From a virus: 36,388 bases of DNA. Under the pieces are notes generated by a model. That model was given only the letters and a program-made list of their open reading frames with translations. It ran no database searches and was not told the origin of the DNA. Both the position numbers and the translations under genes were made by a program. Within the stretch, counting starts at the first letter, position 1. The number at the start of each line of letters is the position of its first letter. The stretch covers positions 1-36,388 of IMG/VR virus record IMGVR_UViG_3300008516_000636. The stretch is one strand, 5' to 3'. Positions 14,794-23,234 of the stretch are shown here, in pieces.

Positions 14794-15456
14794 TTAATCG
14801 TCAGGTTTTTCAGCTATTTCTGCCACCGCTATCCGCGACCCCATTTCTGCGCGCAGGTCAGTTGTCGCCTGCTGTACTATTTCGTGCTGCCGCGTGCCAG
14901 AAAGTAGCTGGCTCCTTACTTCATCTTTTATAAGGTCGCCGATGATAGGGTCTTTTATGGAGCCAAGTTCAATTGCAGATGCCTGTGCGTACTGCACTTT
15001 TTCGGAAGCCTCTACCTTCTGCTCGGCCTCTTGCGTTTTTTTGGTTTGACTGAGATACTTCTTGGCGAACGTCCCGGCAATAGTCAACAGGGTCAATAAT
15101 AAGCCGCCTCCAACCGCCGTTTGTGTTCCTGATAATCCCAGATACCCGCCGATTGCGCCCATAACCATCCGCCCCAATCTAAACGTAGTATCGTTTTGCA
15201 TTCTAAAAAGCGCGATGCCTAATGTTTCGTCTGTGGCTTCTTCCGTGGTTTTGCCATATACAGACTTCCAGCAGCCGGTTAGCTGAAGTATCCGCTGAAA
15301 TCGTTGGTCTGCGGCCTCTATATTGTTTTGTTTTAACTCTTCTCTCCCCATTTTGGCTTCGTGTTCTACCTGCTGATTCTCAAACTTCATAGGTGCCGTG
15401 ACACAGCCGGTACACATCAAAAGGGTCAACATGATAGTTAGCAATACCGCCTTCAT
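14794..15456 (-). CDS. Lipoprotein-like membrane protein, 220 aa
   Basis: ATG 15456 is preceded by AGGAG with 7-base spacing, the best ribosome binding site nearby. The N-terminus (MKAVLLTIMLTLLMCTGCVTAP) is a lipoprotein-type signal, with C18 (CTGC) or less likely C15 as the lipidated cysteine. Residues about 118-158 hold a Gly-rich hydrophobic stretch, then Lys (FAKKYL) and a coiled coil (TQEAEQKVEASEKVQ). A membrane-bound lysis or spanin-type accessory is possible but not demonstrated. The gene ends just before the strong promoter that opens the next operon. Confidence 0.6.
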   Translation of the reverse strand: MKAVLLTIMLTLLMCTGCVTAPMKFENQQVEHEAKMGREELKQNNIEAADQRFQRILQLTGCWKSVYGKTTEEATDETLGIALFRMQNDTTFRLGRMVMGAIGGYLGLSGTQTAVGGGLLLTLLTIAGTFAKKYLSQTKKTQEAEQKVEASEKVQYAQASAIELGSIKDPIIGDLIKDEVRSQLLSGTRQHEIVQQATTDLRAEMGSRIAVAEIAEKPDD

Positions 15457-15511
15457 CTCAATTCTCCTATATCGGCCCGCATAGTCTACGAGGTTGTGCC
15501 AAGGGCGCGCG

Positions 15512-15537
15512 AGGTTGGCCCGTGGCGCATCCAACCT
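15512..15537 (-). other. Inverted repeat (hairpin) ahead of the lipoprotein gene
   Basis: On the minus strand AGGTTGG (15537-15531) and CCAACCT (15518-15512) form a 7-bp stem with a 12-base loop, in the 105-base gap before the lipoprotein-like gene. No U-run follows, so it does not look like a terminator. It may be a pause site or an RNA structure, or chance. Confidence 0.3.
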
Positions 15538-15561
15538 TGTTTTGCCGTAGTTCTATACCCA

Positions 15562-15705
15562 TTACAACATCCATCCGAACATCCGCCGTATTCCCCTACT
15601 TGACAATTCTAATAGGGCTTGCACTATATAATAGGATTCCGCCCCTATCCAGATTAAGGCTGTCATCAATATTATCGCTATGCCGCTGAAACCGAGCTTC
15701 GCCAT
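15562..15705 (-). CDS. Small single-TM protein, 47 aa
   Basis: ATG 15705 lies nine bases after the protease stop and the frame ends at TAA 15564-15562. The protein begins MAKLGFSGIAIILMTALIWIG, a hydrophobic helix long enough to cross a membrane, and ends in a basic amphipathic segment (SSRGIRRMFGWML). No strong ribosome binding site is visible, so expression is uncertain. It is preferred over a competing frame at 15814-15596 that overlaps the protease by 100 bases. A small lysis accessory is possible. Confidence 0.45.
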   Translation of the reverse strand: MAKLGFSGIAIILMTALIWIGAESYYIVQALLELSSRGIRRMFGWML

Positions 15706-15713
15706 ATTTATAC

Positions 15714-16574
15714 TCAACGTCCGTGAAAATCAGGGATATGCTCCAAGACATCTTCTTCTTTAAACCATCTATGCACATACCGGGGCCTCGCCGCTTCGTT
15801 TCTCGATTGCGCAAAACCGATTTCTTCCAAGAACGATTTTACCGCCGGGTACGAAATTATACCCGATTGGTCGGTCATATACTGCCTGTAATATCCTTCT
15901 TGGATTACGCGCAGGCAGGATATAATACCTATCAATTGGCCCTCTTCACTCCACGCGCCGCCACCGGACATCCCCTTCCATACACTCGCATCGGTCATCC
16001 ATATATGCAACGCTAAAGGCCAGACGGCCCGCTTCGAAGTTATTGTGCCCTTGGTAGTATATGCCGTAAAATACGAACCATGTCCCCTTAGTCGTATGTC
16101 AGTCAATTCGTTTGGCTCTTCCGGCGCGAATTCGGCGACAGGCAAATCAATATCAGGAACGGTCATTATCAGCATCAGCAAATCGTGTGGTTCGCGTCCA
16201 TACAGGACGAACGCGGGCACCTTTTCTACCAGGTTTTCGTGCTCTATATAGAACCGCCACGCACCCATCTTATATTGTTCAACATCTAACATGTGATGTG
16301 CCGTTAGCACAAAATAGGTAGCGCCTTTTCTCGCCACTATAACTCCCGAACCGTGGCCCGCAAGACGCTCTGTTATTGTCTCTGTGCCGTCTTCGGCTGT
16401 ATTTGAAACAGGTACATACACTACCACCTTGACGGTCGGCCCGTTTATCTTTTCAATAATATTCAACTCGGCCCTTTTGGTATGAGTGTCGTATTCGTAT
16501 ACACCGTACATACCGGCGAAGAAGCCTAAAAATATCAGCAAAACCCACAGGTCACGCCTCATCCATATCTTCAT
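15714..16574 (-). CDS. Membrane-anchored trypsin-like serine protease, 286 aa
   Basis: ATG 16574 follows an AAGGGG site two bases after the previous stop; the longer frame overlaps the holin-like gene. Residues 1-8 are basic, and 9-27 form a strong membrane anchor (LWVLLIFLGFFAGMYGVY). The rest reads as a chymotrypsin-fold domain: TAHH (H94 likely catalytic), D131 in HDLLMLI and S203 in GMSGGG, with a GSGVIV entry strand at 75-80. All three triad positions are present in order. It presumably acts on the periplasmic or outer side of the membrane. Target unknown; lysis assistance, host-protein cleavage or superinfection exclusion are candidates. Confidence 0.8.
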   Translation of the reverse strand: MKIWMRRDLWVLLIFLGFFAGMYGVYEYDTHTKRAELNIIEKINGPTVKVVVYVPVSNTAEDGTETITERLAGHGSGVIVARKGATYFVLTAHHMLDVEQYKMGAWRFYIEHENLVEKVPAFVLYGREPHDLLMLIMTVPDIDLPVAEFAPEEPNELTDIRLRGHGSYFTAYTTKGTITSKRAVWPLALHIWMTDASVWKGMSGGGAWSEEGQLIGIISCLRVIQEGYYRQYMTDQSGIISYPAVKSFLEEIGFAQSRNEAARPRYVHRWFKEEDVLEHIPDFHGR

Positions 16575-16576
16575 CT

Positions 16577-16780
16577 TTACTGTTCCCCTTTTGACTTGTC
16601 GCGCTTTGCTACTATTACCATAATCGTTGCGGTCGCTCCCGCGATTGCGCCGAACGTCCCATAACAGGCTGCCGTAACTACACCGTCTATGCCAGCGATA
16701 AACGCAATTATTTGCAGCACAAAAACAGCAGATACGATATAAAAGAAGAGGCTTTGCCACGTCATTTTGATGTTTGCCAT
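16577..16780 (-). CDS. Two-TM holin-like membrane protein, 67 aa
   Basis: The protein has two predicted membrane segments: about 10-29 (LFFYIVSAVFVLQIIAFIA) and about 36-58 (AACYGTFGAIAGATATIMVI). A short turn joins them, and a charged C-terminal tail (AKRDKSKGEQ) follows. Size, hydrophobicity and basic tail match class II holins, which form inner-membrane lesions at lysis. Proximity to tail genes fits. No endolysin is encoded beside it in this window, so the holin role is inferred. Confidence 0.6.
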   Translation of the reverse strand: MANIKMTWQSLFFYIVSAVFVLQIIAFIAGIDGVVTAACYGTFGAIAGATATIMVIVAKRDKSKGEQ

Positions 16781-16801
16781 AATCCTTGCCTTTCTATTAG
16801 T

Positions 16802-17083
16802 TTAGACGTTTTCGGAACCCTGTTTGTTACCGCTTTCCTTCTCGATTTCCGTAAATTTCCAGCAAGCCAAGCAGGTGTACGCGAATACGACCTGCCGGTG
16901 GAATTTTCCTTCATGCCTATGGGGTGCGTGCGGCGTTCTTTTACCGCAGGTATTGCATTTACGCAGCGTTACGTCAACTGGGAACTTATGCCCGCACGAC
17001 GTACACTGAATTTGTACCGTCATGGAATCCAGCAGGCTGAACCCTTTTGATTTATGGCAACTTGGGCAATAATGGTTTGCCAT
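16802..17083 (-). CDS. Multi-zinc-ribbon protein, 93 aa
   Basis: The protein has four CxxC knuckles: C6/C9, C27/C30, C43/C46 and C71/C74. Two zinc ribbons in series, or a treble-clef plus ribbon, are possible. Between them lies a His-rich stretch (HAPHRHEGKFHRQ). It ends in a charged tail. It separates the tail genes from the membrane-associated genes. No specific family is recognised; RNA- or DNA-binding regulation or virion zinc proteins are possible roles. Confidence 0.66.
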   Translation of the reverse strand: MANHYCPSCHKSKGFSLLDSMTVQIQCTSCGHKFPVDVTLRKCNTCGKRTPHAPHRHEGKFHRQVVFAYTCLACWKFTEIEKESGNKQGSENV

Positions 17084-17103
17084 TGATTTTCTCGCTTTCC
17101 TAT

Positions 17104-17943
17104 TTATGCGGGCTTAATCCAAACAGCTTCTATGTTGACGTTTATAGATACCAATCTGGCATCACCCGTAAAGTCATCGGCTACGTTATCTGCATCCCTG
17201 TAAATTCTTACAAGGAAATAGTCGTGGGGTAACGCCCCCGGCGCAGCGAATAGGGTTGGGAACGTTGTTCGGTGTAGCTTCTTGTCGTTTGCTGGCGTCC
17301 CGGCAGTTACAACTTCTGTGTCCGTAGCTGTAGTTGTTCCCGCGCCGAAATCGAAGTTATCACCTTCAGACTGCTTCTTATATTCCAGCCCCCAAACAAC
17401 GCTTTCAACTCCTGCGGGCGCGGTATCTACAAACCATGTTAGTTCTACGGCGATATTCCCGCCTTTGTAGAACTCTTCTGGCAGCTCGTAGAGAAAGAAA
17501 ACAGACTCGTCTGTCCCGTCATCAAAATCAAGCGTCGGGAAATTATCCTCTACGCCTTCGCCCGGCGGGTTTGCGGCAGGTCTTTTGGGGATAGCAATAT
17601 CTACGTGGTGGCATAGGTTAGTTAAGCCGCCGGACACAATACGCCATTCTGCCGCATCCGGGTCTGCATACAGAACTACTACATGGCCTAACCGCTTTAG
17701 TATAAATATCACAGAGCCATCGATTGTTTCTGCGCCCTCTCCGTCAAGGATACCCGTATTCGTAGCGTCTGTAAGGTGGAACGTAAGCAATCGCCCGTAG
17801 TTATCTGCAAGCGTCGGTAATGTAGCCGTAACATCGCCGCCCGACGAATCTATGTCAAAGAAATTCGGGCCATAATCTAATATAGTGTAACTGGCTGTAA
17901 GTATCTTATATGCGTCTCTGTAGCCACTTCGCCAAACAGGCAT
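17104..17943 (-). CDS. Tail fibre-associated protein, 279 aa
   Basis: ATG 17943 overlaps the upstream stop as TAATG. The N-terminal 100 residues have a beta pattern often seen at the ends of phage tail proteins (YTILDYGPNFFDIDSSGGD; LLTFHLTDATNTGILDG). The C-terminal half is another beta sandwich (KGGNIAVELTWFVDTAPAG; VVWGLEYKKQSEGDNF; RLVSINVNIEAVW). It likely completes the adhesion complex encoded by the previous two genes. No enzymatic motif is visible. Confidence 0.62.
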   Translation of the reverse strand: MPVWRSGYRDAYKILTASYTILDYGPNFFDIDSSGGDVTATLPTLADNYGRLLTFHLTDATNTGILDGEGAETIDGSVIFILKRLGHVVVLYADPDAAEWRIVSGGLTNLCHHVDIAIPKRPAANPPGEGVEDNFPTLDFDDGTDESVFFLYELPEEFYKGGNIAVELTWFVDTAPAGVESVVWGLEYKKQSEGDNFDFGAGTTTATDTEVVTAGTPANDKKLHRTTFPTLFAAPGALPHDYFLVRIYRDADNVADDFTGDARLVSINVNIEAVWIKPA

Positions 17944-18977
17944 TACGCCTCCACATCTGAAAGAACTGCTATCCTTGTAACATCGTTCCAAGGCCCCGTC
18001 GCGCCCGCCATCTTGCCGCCGTAAACCCCTATAAATCCGGGGCTTGCGTTCTGGATGTTGATTCCATATCTTGTTTTTGTAGCCTCATCCTGCCAGCAGT
18101 CAGTAATGCGTATATCTTTACATAAGCCGGAATTGTCTATGTAGTAGGCGTCGTAGGTGTTTGCGTTCCCGTAGCCAGCCAGCCAGCCACAACGATTAAA
18201 TGTAATATCCTCCCCCCAAGCACCGTTTGAGCCGGTTATGCGAATTGCGTGTCCATTGCATCTACCACGGCAATTATCCAATTTGACATGCGAAACATCG
18301 TACATGTAAACGCATGAAGCGCCCACCGCATTATTATAACGTCCTATTTGACAATTCTCTAATAGCCAATGCTTACAGGCATAATTGAGGTATACTATAT
18401 TTGTGCCATCATATCCGCCACTCATATAACAATTACGAAAATGGACAAATGCGGCATTGTAGCCGTATATCAGAACGGCAGAATGATTATTAACCCCGAG
18501 GAACTGAATGCCCTCAAAGCCGATATATCCCTTGGAAGTCAAGTCAATGATATAAGTATTGGTCGCGCCCTGAGTAAATTTGGTTGGCAGATTGCTGCCA
18601 CCATTGACGTTACCCGCAGGGCTATATGATGCGGCGCCTTTTACCAATACATAGTTAGTCGCGTTCGCGGGCGCTATCGAGGTCGTTATCGTGTGGTTGC
18701 CTTCTGGTACAATAACCGTGCCGCCGCCGAGACCCGCAAGGTAGTCTATGGCGGCGTTTATCCTGATACCCATGTCACCGCCAACAAAATCCATCGCGTT
18801 CACAATACCGCCAACGCCGAGTAATTGTACGCCATCCGTTTCCACAGTTACTGGTGCCCGCGTATCGCTTTGGTGTTTACGTAGCATGGACTTTCCGAAT
18901 ACAGAATTGCCATCCGGCGTAAATAATTTCACGCGCCCTATGTCTTTTGGATTGTCTAATTCGCCCGTTCCGCTCAT
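17943..18977 (-). CDS. Tailspike-like protein with right-handed beta-helix, 344 aa
   Basis: ATG 18977 shares bases with the stop of the upstream gene (TAATG); longer in-frame starts are rejected. After a short N-terminal part comes INAAIDYLAGLGGGTVIVPEG, the classical entry into a pectate-lyase-3-type beta-helix, followed by regular rungs (YIGFEGIQFLGVNN, VYMYDVSHVKLDNCRG, ITFNRCGWL). Many phage depolymerases and tailspikes share this fold. A catalytic residue cannot be assigned. It probably binds or trims a host surface polysaccharide. Confidence 0.72.
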   Translation of the reverse strand: MSGTGELDNPKDIGRVKLFTPDGNSVFGKSMLRKHQSDTRAPVTVETDGVQLLGVGGIVNAMDFVGGDMGIRINAAIDYLAGLGGGTVIVPEGNHTITTSIAPANATNYVLVKGAASYSPAGNVNGGSNLPTKFTQGATNTYIIDLTSKGYIGFEGIQFLGVNNHSAVLIYGYNAAFVHFRNCYMSGGYDGTNIVYLNYACKHWLLENCQIGRYNNAVGASCVYMYDVSHVKLDNCRGRCNGHAIRITGSNGAWGEDITFNRCGWLAGYGNANTYDAYYIDNSGLCKDIRITDCWQDEATKTRYGINIQNASPGFIGVYGGKMAGATGPWNDVTRIAVLSDVEA

Positions 18978-20404
18978 TATGTATAGTCCTTTGCCCTTAG
19001 TCTGATTCCGTCCGCCGCATCCCAATATGTGGTACCGCCTTCCGTGTTCCCGCCATAGCGAATTTCAACGATAGCACATCCAGCCGGAGCCGTGAAGTAG
19101 AACGAGAACTTCACAAAATCAGCCGATTGAACTGACAGCTTGGAGATGTCTATTTCGGCAGCTCCCGTTATGTCATACGCCTGAAGGTAGAAATATCCCG
19201 CGCTTGGCGCCACGGTGCAAGACCCATGGATTTCTACATAGTAATCTTCGCCCGGTATGACGCTTATCCGTTGGGCATAATAGTCATCCGCCTGCGCGAT
19301 AGGCCCAACCTGCTTGTGTGAATAGGTGCCTTCTTTTGCTTCCGTATCGCTTTGCGTCCAAGTATGCGTAGGCGAACCAGCCGTTCCTGAAATTGTAAAA
19401 CTTGTAGCATTTACATTCTGCGTCCCATCGCTATTGCCCTGCCACTTGACATACAAGTACCTGTGCCCGTCATAATCGCCATTACCTGCATTTGTGTTGA
19501 CCTCTGCGATAGTTCGCCATGCAGCATCCCAAGTAATGCCAGTACCATCGGCAGCGTCCGAAAATCCCACTTTCCACTTGTTAGTTCCGCCATCACCATC
19601 TTCTACAGATGAAGCGCCAGTTAGTGACCATGCATTATCAACACCAGCATCATAAGCGTAAGATTCTCCGACTCCAGTGTGTGCCGAATCTACAATGTCT
19701 GCTTCTGGTGAATCGCTCCAGTAATAATTCGAACCGTCAACTAAAACCTCATTAACATCAACAGATGCTGTGTTTTTATCCCCATATAAGGAAATAAATA
19801 TTCGACAATCCGCACCGATAGCAGCGGCGAATTGTACGCCAAACTGAACCCAACCTGCACCGATGTCGTAGTAGCAATCCCAATTGTCACCGCCCCGTAC
19901 TATCTTGAATTTGAAACTTGTAACGGCAGTATTTATTCTTTGTATTAAAGTCCATACGCTACCAACTCGTTTATGGCATTCTACAATATCTAATCCTGCG
20001 GTAAAATCCCAGTATCTATTAAGTCGAATGCAGTTGTTGACATCCTTGAAAATAAAAAACCAAAGACCATTTGCTGCAAGAGGTGTGGCATTGCGCGTGA
20101 AGTTTGCACAATCTATCTCTGTAGTAATGTCATTAAAAACCAGACCAGTATAGGCACCCTTTTCCCTTGCCGCTCCTACATTCGGAACTGTTATAGTCCA
20201 TTTGCCATCGGATTCCACTAAAGTACCGGCTTCAGGCAGAGAGGTCGCGCCTTCTGTCCAGTGTGCATCAAGCACATCACCGAATAAATCTTGGAACTCA
20301 GCCACCTGAACCATAGGCGGCTCGGCACCAGCCTCGGCCTTGTCGTTGTTATCAACAGGCGTTATGGATGCATCGGCTGCAAGTTGTCTGGTATAGTCGG
20401 CCAT
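18977..20404 (-). CDS. Tail fibre/receptor-binding protein with beta-sandwich modules, 475 aa
   Basis: The protein has a short leader, then a LamG/concanavalin-like beta-sandwich pattern at about 35-215 (FQDLFGDVLDAHW; ANGLWFFIFKDVNN; SFKFKIVRGGDNWDCYYD). A middle segment (about 225-330) resembles a small beta module (YLYVKWQGNSDGTQNV). The C-terminal 130 residues look like a carbohydrate-binding (CBM4_9-type) jelly roll (YSHKQVGPIAQADDYYAQR; ISVIPGEDYYVEIHG). A role in attachment to host polysaccharide fits its position after the hub. The stop overlaps the next gene start (TAATG). Family calls are by fold pattern only. Confidence 0.6.
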   Translation of the reverse strand: MADYTRQLAADASITPVDNNDKAEAGAEPPMVQVAEFQDLFGDVLDAHWTEGATSLPEAGTLVESDGKWTITVPNVGAAREKGAYTGLVFNDITTEIDCANFTRNATPLAANGLWFFIFKDVNNCIRLNRYWDFTAGLDIVECHKRVGSVWTLIQRINTAVTSFKFKIVRGGDNWDCYYDIGAGWVQFGVQFAAAIGADCRIFISLYGDKNTASVDVNEVLVDGSNYYWSDSPEADIVDSAHTGVGESYAYDAGVDNAWSLTGASSVEDGDGGTNKWKVGFSDAADGTGITWDAAWRTIAEVNTNAGNGDYDGHRYLYVKWQGNSDGTQNVNATSFTISGTAGSPTHTWTQSDTEAKEGTYSHKQVGPIAQADDYYAQRISVIPGEDYYVEIHGSCTVAPSAGYFYLQAYDITGAAEIDISKLSVQSADFVKFSFYFTAPAGCAIVEIRYGGNTEGGTTYWDAADGIRLRAKDYT

Positions 20405-20413
20405 TAGTTATCC

Positions 20414-20680
20414 TTAGAATCCAAGTCCATCAGGTGCTTCAAGTATTATCTTGTTGAGCAATTCTTGACAGTCGTTTTTCCATGCCGTCAGTTTGTCTTT
20501 TTCCTCTTGTGTCAAATCCGCGTACCACGGAATCATCGCCATGTTAGCCACGATTTCCGCGTGGAGGTTTACCGACGTTTGCAGCTGCGACTTCAGGCGG
20601 TTGATGCCGTCCAAGTCTTTCTGCATCCTGTTCTTGAGTTCGTCATGCCTATACTGCTGATTCAAAATGTCATACGCCAT
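20414..20680 (-). CDS. Small helical tail protein, 88 aa
   Basis: The protein is predicted almost wholly helical with a coiled-coil pattern (YRHDELKNRMQKDLDGINRL), then a loop (MIPWYADLTQEEKDKLTAWK) and a final helix. Such small helical tail proteins often form assembly or connector helices for tail fibres. No known family is recognised and the call is based on context. An AGGAGG stretch upstream of ATG 20680 is a good ribosome binding site. Confidence 0.58.
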   Translation of the reverse strand: MAYDILNQQYRHDELKNRMQKDLDGINRLKSQLQTSVNLHAEIVANMAMIPWYADLTQEEKDKLTAWKNDCQELLNKIILEAPDGLGF

Positions 20681-20693
20681 CTCTTAATCCTCC

Positions 20694-21140
20694 TTACGGT
20701 TTGCGTGTCCAGAACTCAGGTTCGCCGCCCTCGAAGTTTTCAAACGAGCTATTCAAAAGCACGTGCCTTTGGTTCGTTTCCTGTCCGTCTGTCGTCTTGT
20801 AATACCAAGCGCCTTTATGGTAAACCATGTCTTCTGCGGATATGTCTGCAAGTGCGTTATCCAAATCTTCAGAATTGTACCTGTCCGAAAACACTACCGA
20901 TTTACCATCAGAACCGCCCAGCCCCTTGATGTTCTTTATTAAAGCATCAAGCATCTCAAGATACAGGTCGGTTCCGTCGCTTAAAATTATCAGGCCGCGA
21001 TTCGCCACTGGGGTATTAGTGAACCCCTTCGCCTTTTCCCGCTCTACCCTCTGTAACGCCGCCTGCAAACCCCTTAACAATCTAAGCGCACCCGTAAACC
21101 TGCTATCGCCGCCGGGGGTCATGTTTTCGTTTATAGCCAT
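20694..21140 (-). CDS. Tail-tip accessory protein, 148 aa
   Basis: The protein has a helical N-terminal half (LLRGLQAALQRVEREKAKG), a beta segment (GLIILSDGTDLYLEMLDALI), and a C-terminal part with several aromatic residues (YHKGAWYYKTTDG). It is coupled to the hub gene by TAATG and followed by the 88-residue protein. No family is recognised. Context suggests a tail-tip or fibre-linking component. Confidence 0.58.
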   Translation of the reverse strand: MAINENMTPGGDSRFTGALRLLRGLQAALQRVEREKAKGFTNTPVANRGLIILSDGTDLYLEMLDALIKNIKGLGGSDGKSVVFSDRYNSEDLDNALADISAEDMVYHKGAWYYKTTDGQETNQRHVLLNSSFENFEGGEPEFWTRKP

Positions 21141-22420
21141 TACTTCTTCCCCTTCTTGGCCGCATCAACCATAGACCAGTAGTCTTTCGTGTAATATCTA
21201 CCACCCGGCCCCTTCCTGCCCCAGTCTACTTCGTTGAAATTAGGATTGAGTGGGTTATATCCACCCCTACCATAATACGGAGTATAGTTCCTGCTCGGTT
21301 GCCCGCCCGGTGCGCCCGCTTGTCCTGGCGGATAAATCTGCCTAACCCCTAATTTTTCGCCAAGGTTGACGTACATATCCAGTCTACCATCCGATTTTGC
21401 TACGTAAGTTACTGAATTGCAATGCCAACTTTGATTATTCGCGTCTGCAAATACGTCCCATACTTTACTTACGCCAACAGCAATATTCCGCTCTAACCGG
21501 TCGCCAACCGTTTTGTTAGATAAAGTGAACCCTAACGACCTGCCTGGATTCTTCAGGACGTTTTCTATCGCAGCAAGGTACGTTTCCGCATCGGTAGGAT
21601 TGTCAATATAACAATTATCAATGACTTCTTCGCGCTTACCGTAACTTGTTTGTGAAGTAGAATCGTCGCCAGTTGTATCTAATGTATCGCCGTCATCTAA
21701 TTGATAATCGCCCCGCATTCTATAGCTGTTCTTTATCCTGTCTATATTGTAATCGTATGCAATATTCGACATGTCGGACGCGAAGAAATGGTTATTGACC
21801 GTTGCGGAAGTATCCACAAAATAGAACTTAGCCGAATACCACGCACCACTTATCAACTGCGGGATAACGCCCCATATTACGCTGCCCTGTTCCTCGGCAA
21901 GCGAAGCTATTAGGTCGTATACTACCCCATCGAATTCAAGGTTGGTTATTGTGGTTCCTGAACCAGCCGTAGTTTTTGCCGTCCACCGCGAAACATCAAC
22001 ACCCGTCCAGCCCACAACGGTATTATCAATAACATCTTCTACTACGGCGTCAAGGGTCGTACTATCCCATGTCGAATCAATGTATACCCATTTTAGCTGT
22101 TGCAAAAACCCCGCGCATACAAGGGTTAGGGTAGGCAACCTGCCAGATTCAATCATGGGAATTAAGTGTAATGCGTGCCCGGCGCATACCATTGTCCATC
22201 CGTTATCCGCGTCTTGGCACCATATTTCTACTATAGGACAAATGAATCCGCTTAACCCGGCGGATGTACGAGCAAGCACAACTTCAAAGGATTCTATTCC
22301 GCCGTGCGCTTTCCATGTCCATTGCGCTTGTATAAGGTCTGGCGTCACATCTTCGACGTACTCGCCCGAAGCGTGTTCCTTTACCAATACCTTTATTCTG
22401 TTGCCTATTATGTCAGCCAT
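21140..22420 (-). CDS. Tail hub / tail-associated protein (Tal-like), 426 aa
   Basis: The protein follows Dit and starts like a gp27/Tal-type hub protein (GNRIKVLVKEHASGEYVEDV), with a barrel-like region at 1-110 and a central alpha/beta segment (SLAEEQGSVIWGVIPQ). The C-terminal tail from about 365 is Gly/Pro/Tyr/Asn-rich (GQAGAPGGQPSRNYTPYYG) and probably flexible. No peptidase or lysozyme motif is seen, so it looks like a structural hub rather than a cell-wall enzyme. Its stop overlaps the next start (TAATG). Confidence 0.6.
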   Translation of the reverse strand: MADIIGNRIKVLVKEHASGEYVEDVTPDLIQAQWTWKAHGGIESFEVVLARTSAGLSGFICPIVEIWCQDADNGWTMVCAGHALHLIPMIESGRLPTLTLVCAGFLQQLKWVYIDSTWDSTTLDAVVEDVIDNTVVGWTGVDVSRWTAKTTAGSGTTITNLEFDGVVYDLIASLAEEQGSVIWGVIPQLISGAWYSAKFYFVDTSATVNNHFFASDMSNIAYDYNIDRIKNSYRMRGDYQLDDGDTLDTTGDDSTSQTSYGKREEVIDNCYIDNPTDAETYLAAIENVLKNPGRSLGFTLSNKTVGDRLERNIAVGVSKVWDVFADANNQSWHCNSVTYVAKSDGRLDMYVNLGEKLGVRQIYPPGQAGAPGGQPSRNYTPYYGRGGYNPLNPNFNEVDWGRKGPGGRYYTKDYWSMVDAAKKGKK

Positions 22421-22426
22421 GATTCC

Positions 22427-23224
22427 CTACGGATTAAAGTTTCTTCCCGCAAACGTAATTGACATGGCTGCGTCGTTTGCGCCGCCACCAAAATCCAACT
22501 GTATTTCGTTCGCCACTCCGCCTCTTAACATCCACCAGTCCGCATCTGGATGGTCTGTATTGTTCATCACGCTTGTCTTGTCATCGGTTACGGTATGTTC
22601 TTCCATGTCTACTATCAAAATATGCCCCGCTGCGAGATTCGCGCCGTATGTCCAGATTGCGCCGGTCGTATTGTTGGTCAACACTATGTCTGCGTCCAGT
22701 TGCGTTATCGCGGTTACGGTAATCGTGGGCCATGATGGCGCGTCCTCTACTTCATCGGCATCGTTGCCATACGTAATAGTTACCTTGTCACCCGAAGACA
22801 AGCTCGCACCGCTTTTGTTGACATTCATTACCCTTTCCCAATATGCGTCATCCGACCGGAACGATATAGAATAATCCGCCGTCTGCATGCCTGCGTCGCG
22901 TTGGTTGTAACTATAGGCGTGATTGATTACCTGCGCTGTTATTTGCCTATCCGAAAATGACCTTAAATATGCCTTCGTATTGCCGCCGTCATCATCATAT
23001 AGCGCAGCCAATACCGCCGCCCACGCTGTTCTTACCGCGTCGTGGTCTGCGCCTGATATTTGGCCTCTAATATTTATCGCGCGCGCGCCTATCTTGCCCG
23101 TATTGGATTCGGCGCCGTCACGGCCTATCCTTACAAGCGAATCCACGATGCTATTCACGTTTTCGCTATAACCCCGTATATGGGGTAATTCTACGCTATT
23201 GAAATAAAACCCTATCGTAGACAT
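22427..23224 (-). CDS. Distal tail protein (Dit-like), 265 aa
   Basis: The gene starts 10 bases after the tape measure stop, the usual position for the hub protein Dit. Its N-terminal half contains RAINIRGQISGADHDAVR, then a helix and TDYSISFRSDD-like strands, consistent with the Dit split-barrel. Its C-terminal half is a beta sandwich (SWPTITVTAITQLD; IWTYGANLAAGHILIVD) ending in an 'R.F.P' tail (FAGRNFNP). This matches siphovirus tail component proteins that form the hexameric ring at the tip. Confidence 0.64.
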   Translation of the reverse strand: MSTIGFYFNSVELPHIRGYSENVNSIVDSLVRIGRDGAESNTGKIGARAINIRGQISGADHDAVRTAWAAVLAALYDDDGGNTKAYLRSFSDRQITAQVINHAYSYNQRDAGMQTADYSISFRSDDAYWERVMNVNKSGASLSSGDKVTITYGNDADEVEDAPSWPTITVTAITQLDADIVLTNNTTGAIWTYGANLAAGHILIVDMEEHTVTDDKTSVMNNTDHPDADWWMLRGGVANEIQLDFGGGANDAAMSITFAGRNFNP

Positions 23225-23234
23225 TCAGTTCCCC

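Noticed and set aside
15596-15814. 72-codon frame overlapping the end of the protease gene
   Set aside because: It overlaps the protease by 100 bases with no ribosome binding site or recognisable domain. The smaller TM frame at 15705-15562 fits the gap better.
16575-16760. 62-residue N-terminal extension of the serine protease
   Set aside because: It would lie inside the holin-like gene in another frame and puts a Cys/Arg-rich leader before the clear TM anchor. ATG 16574 with its AAGGGG site is preferred.
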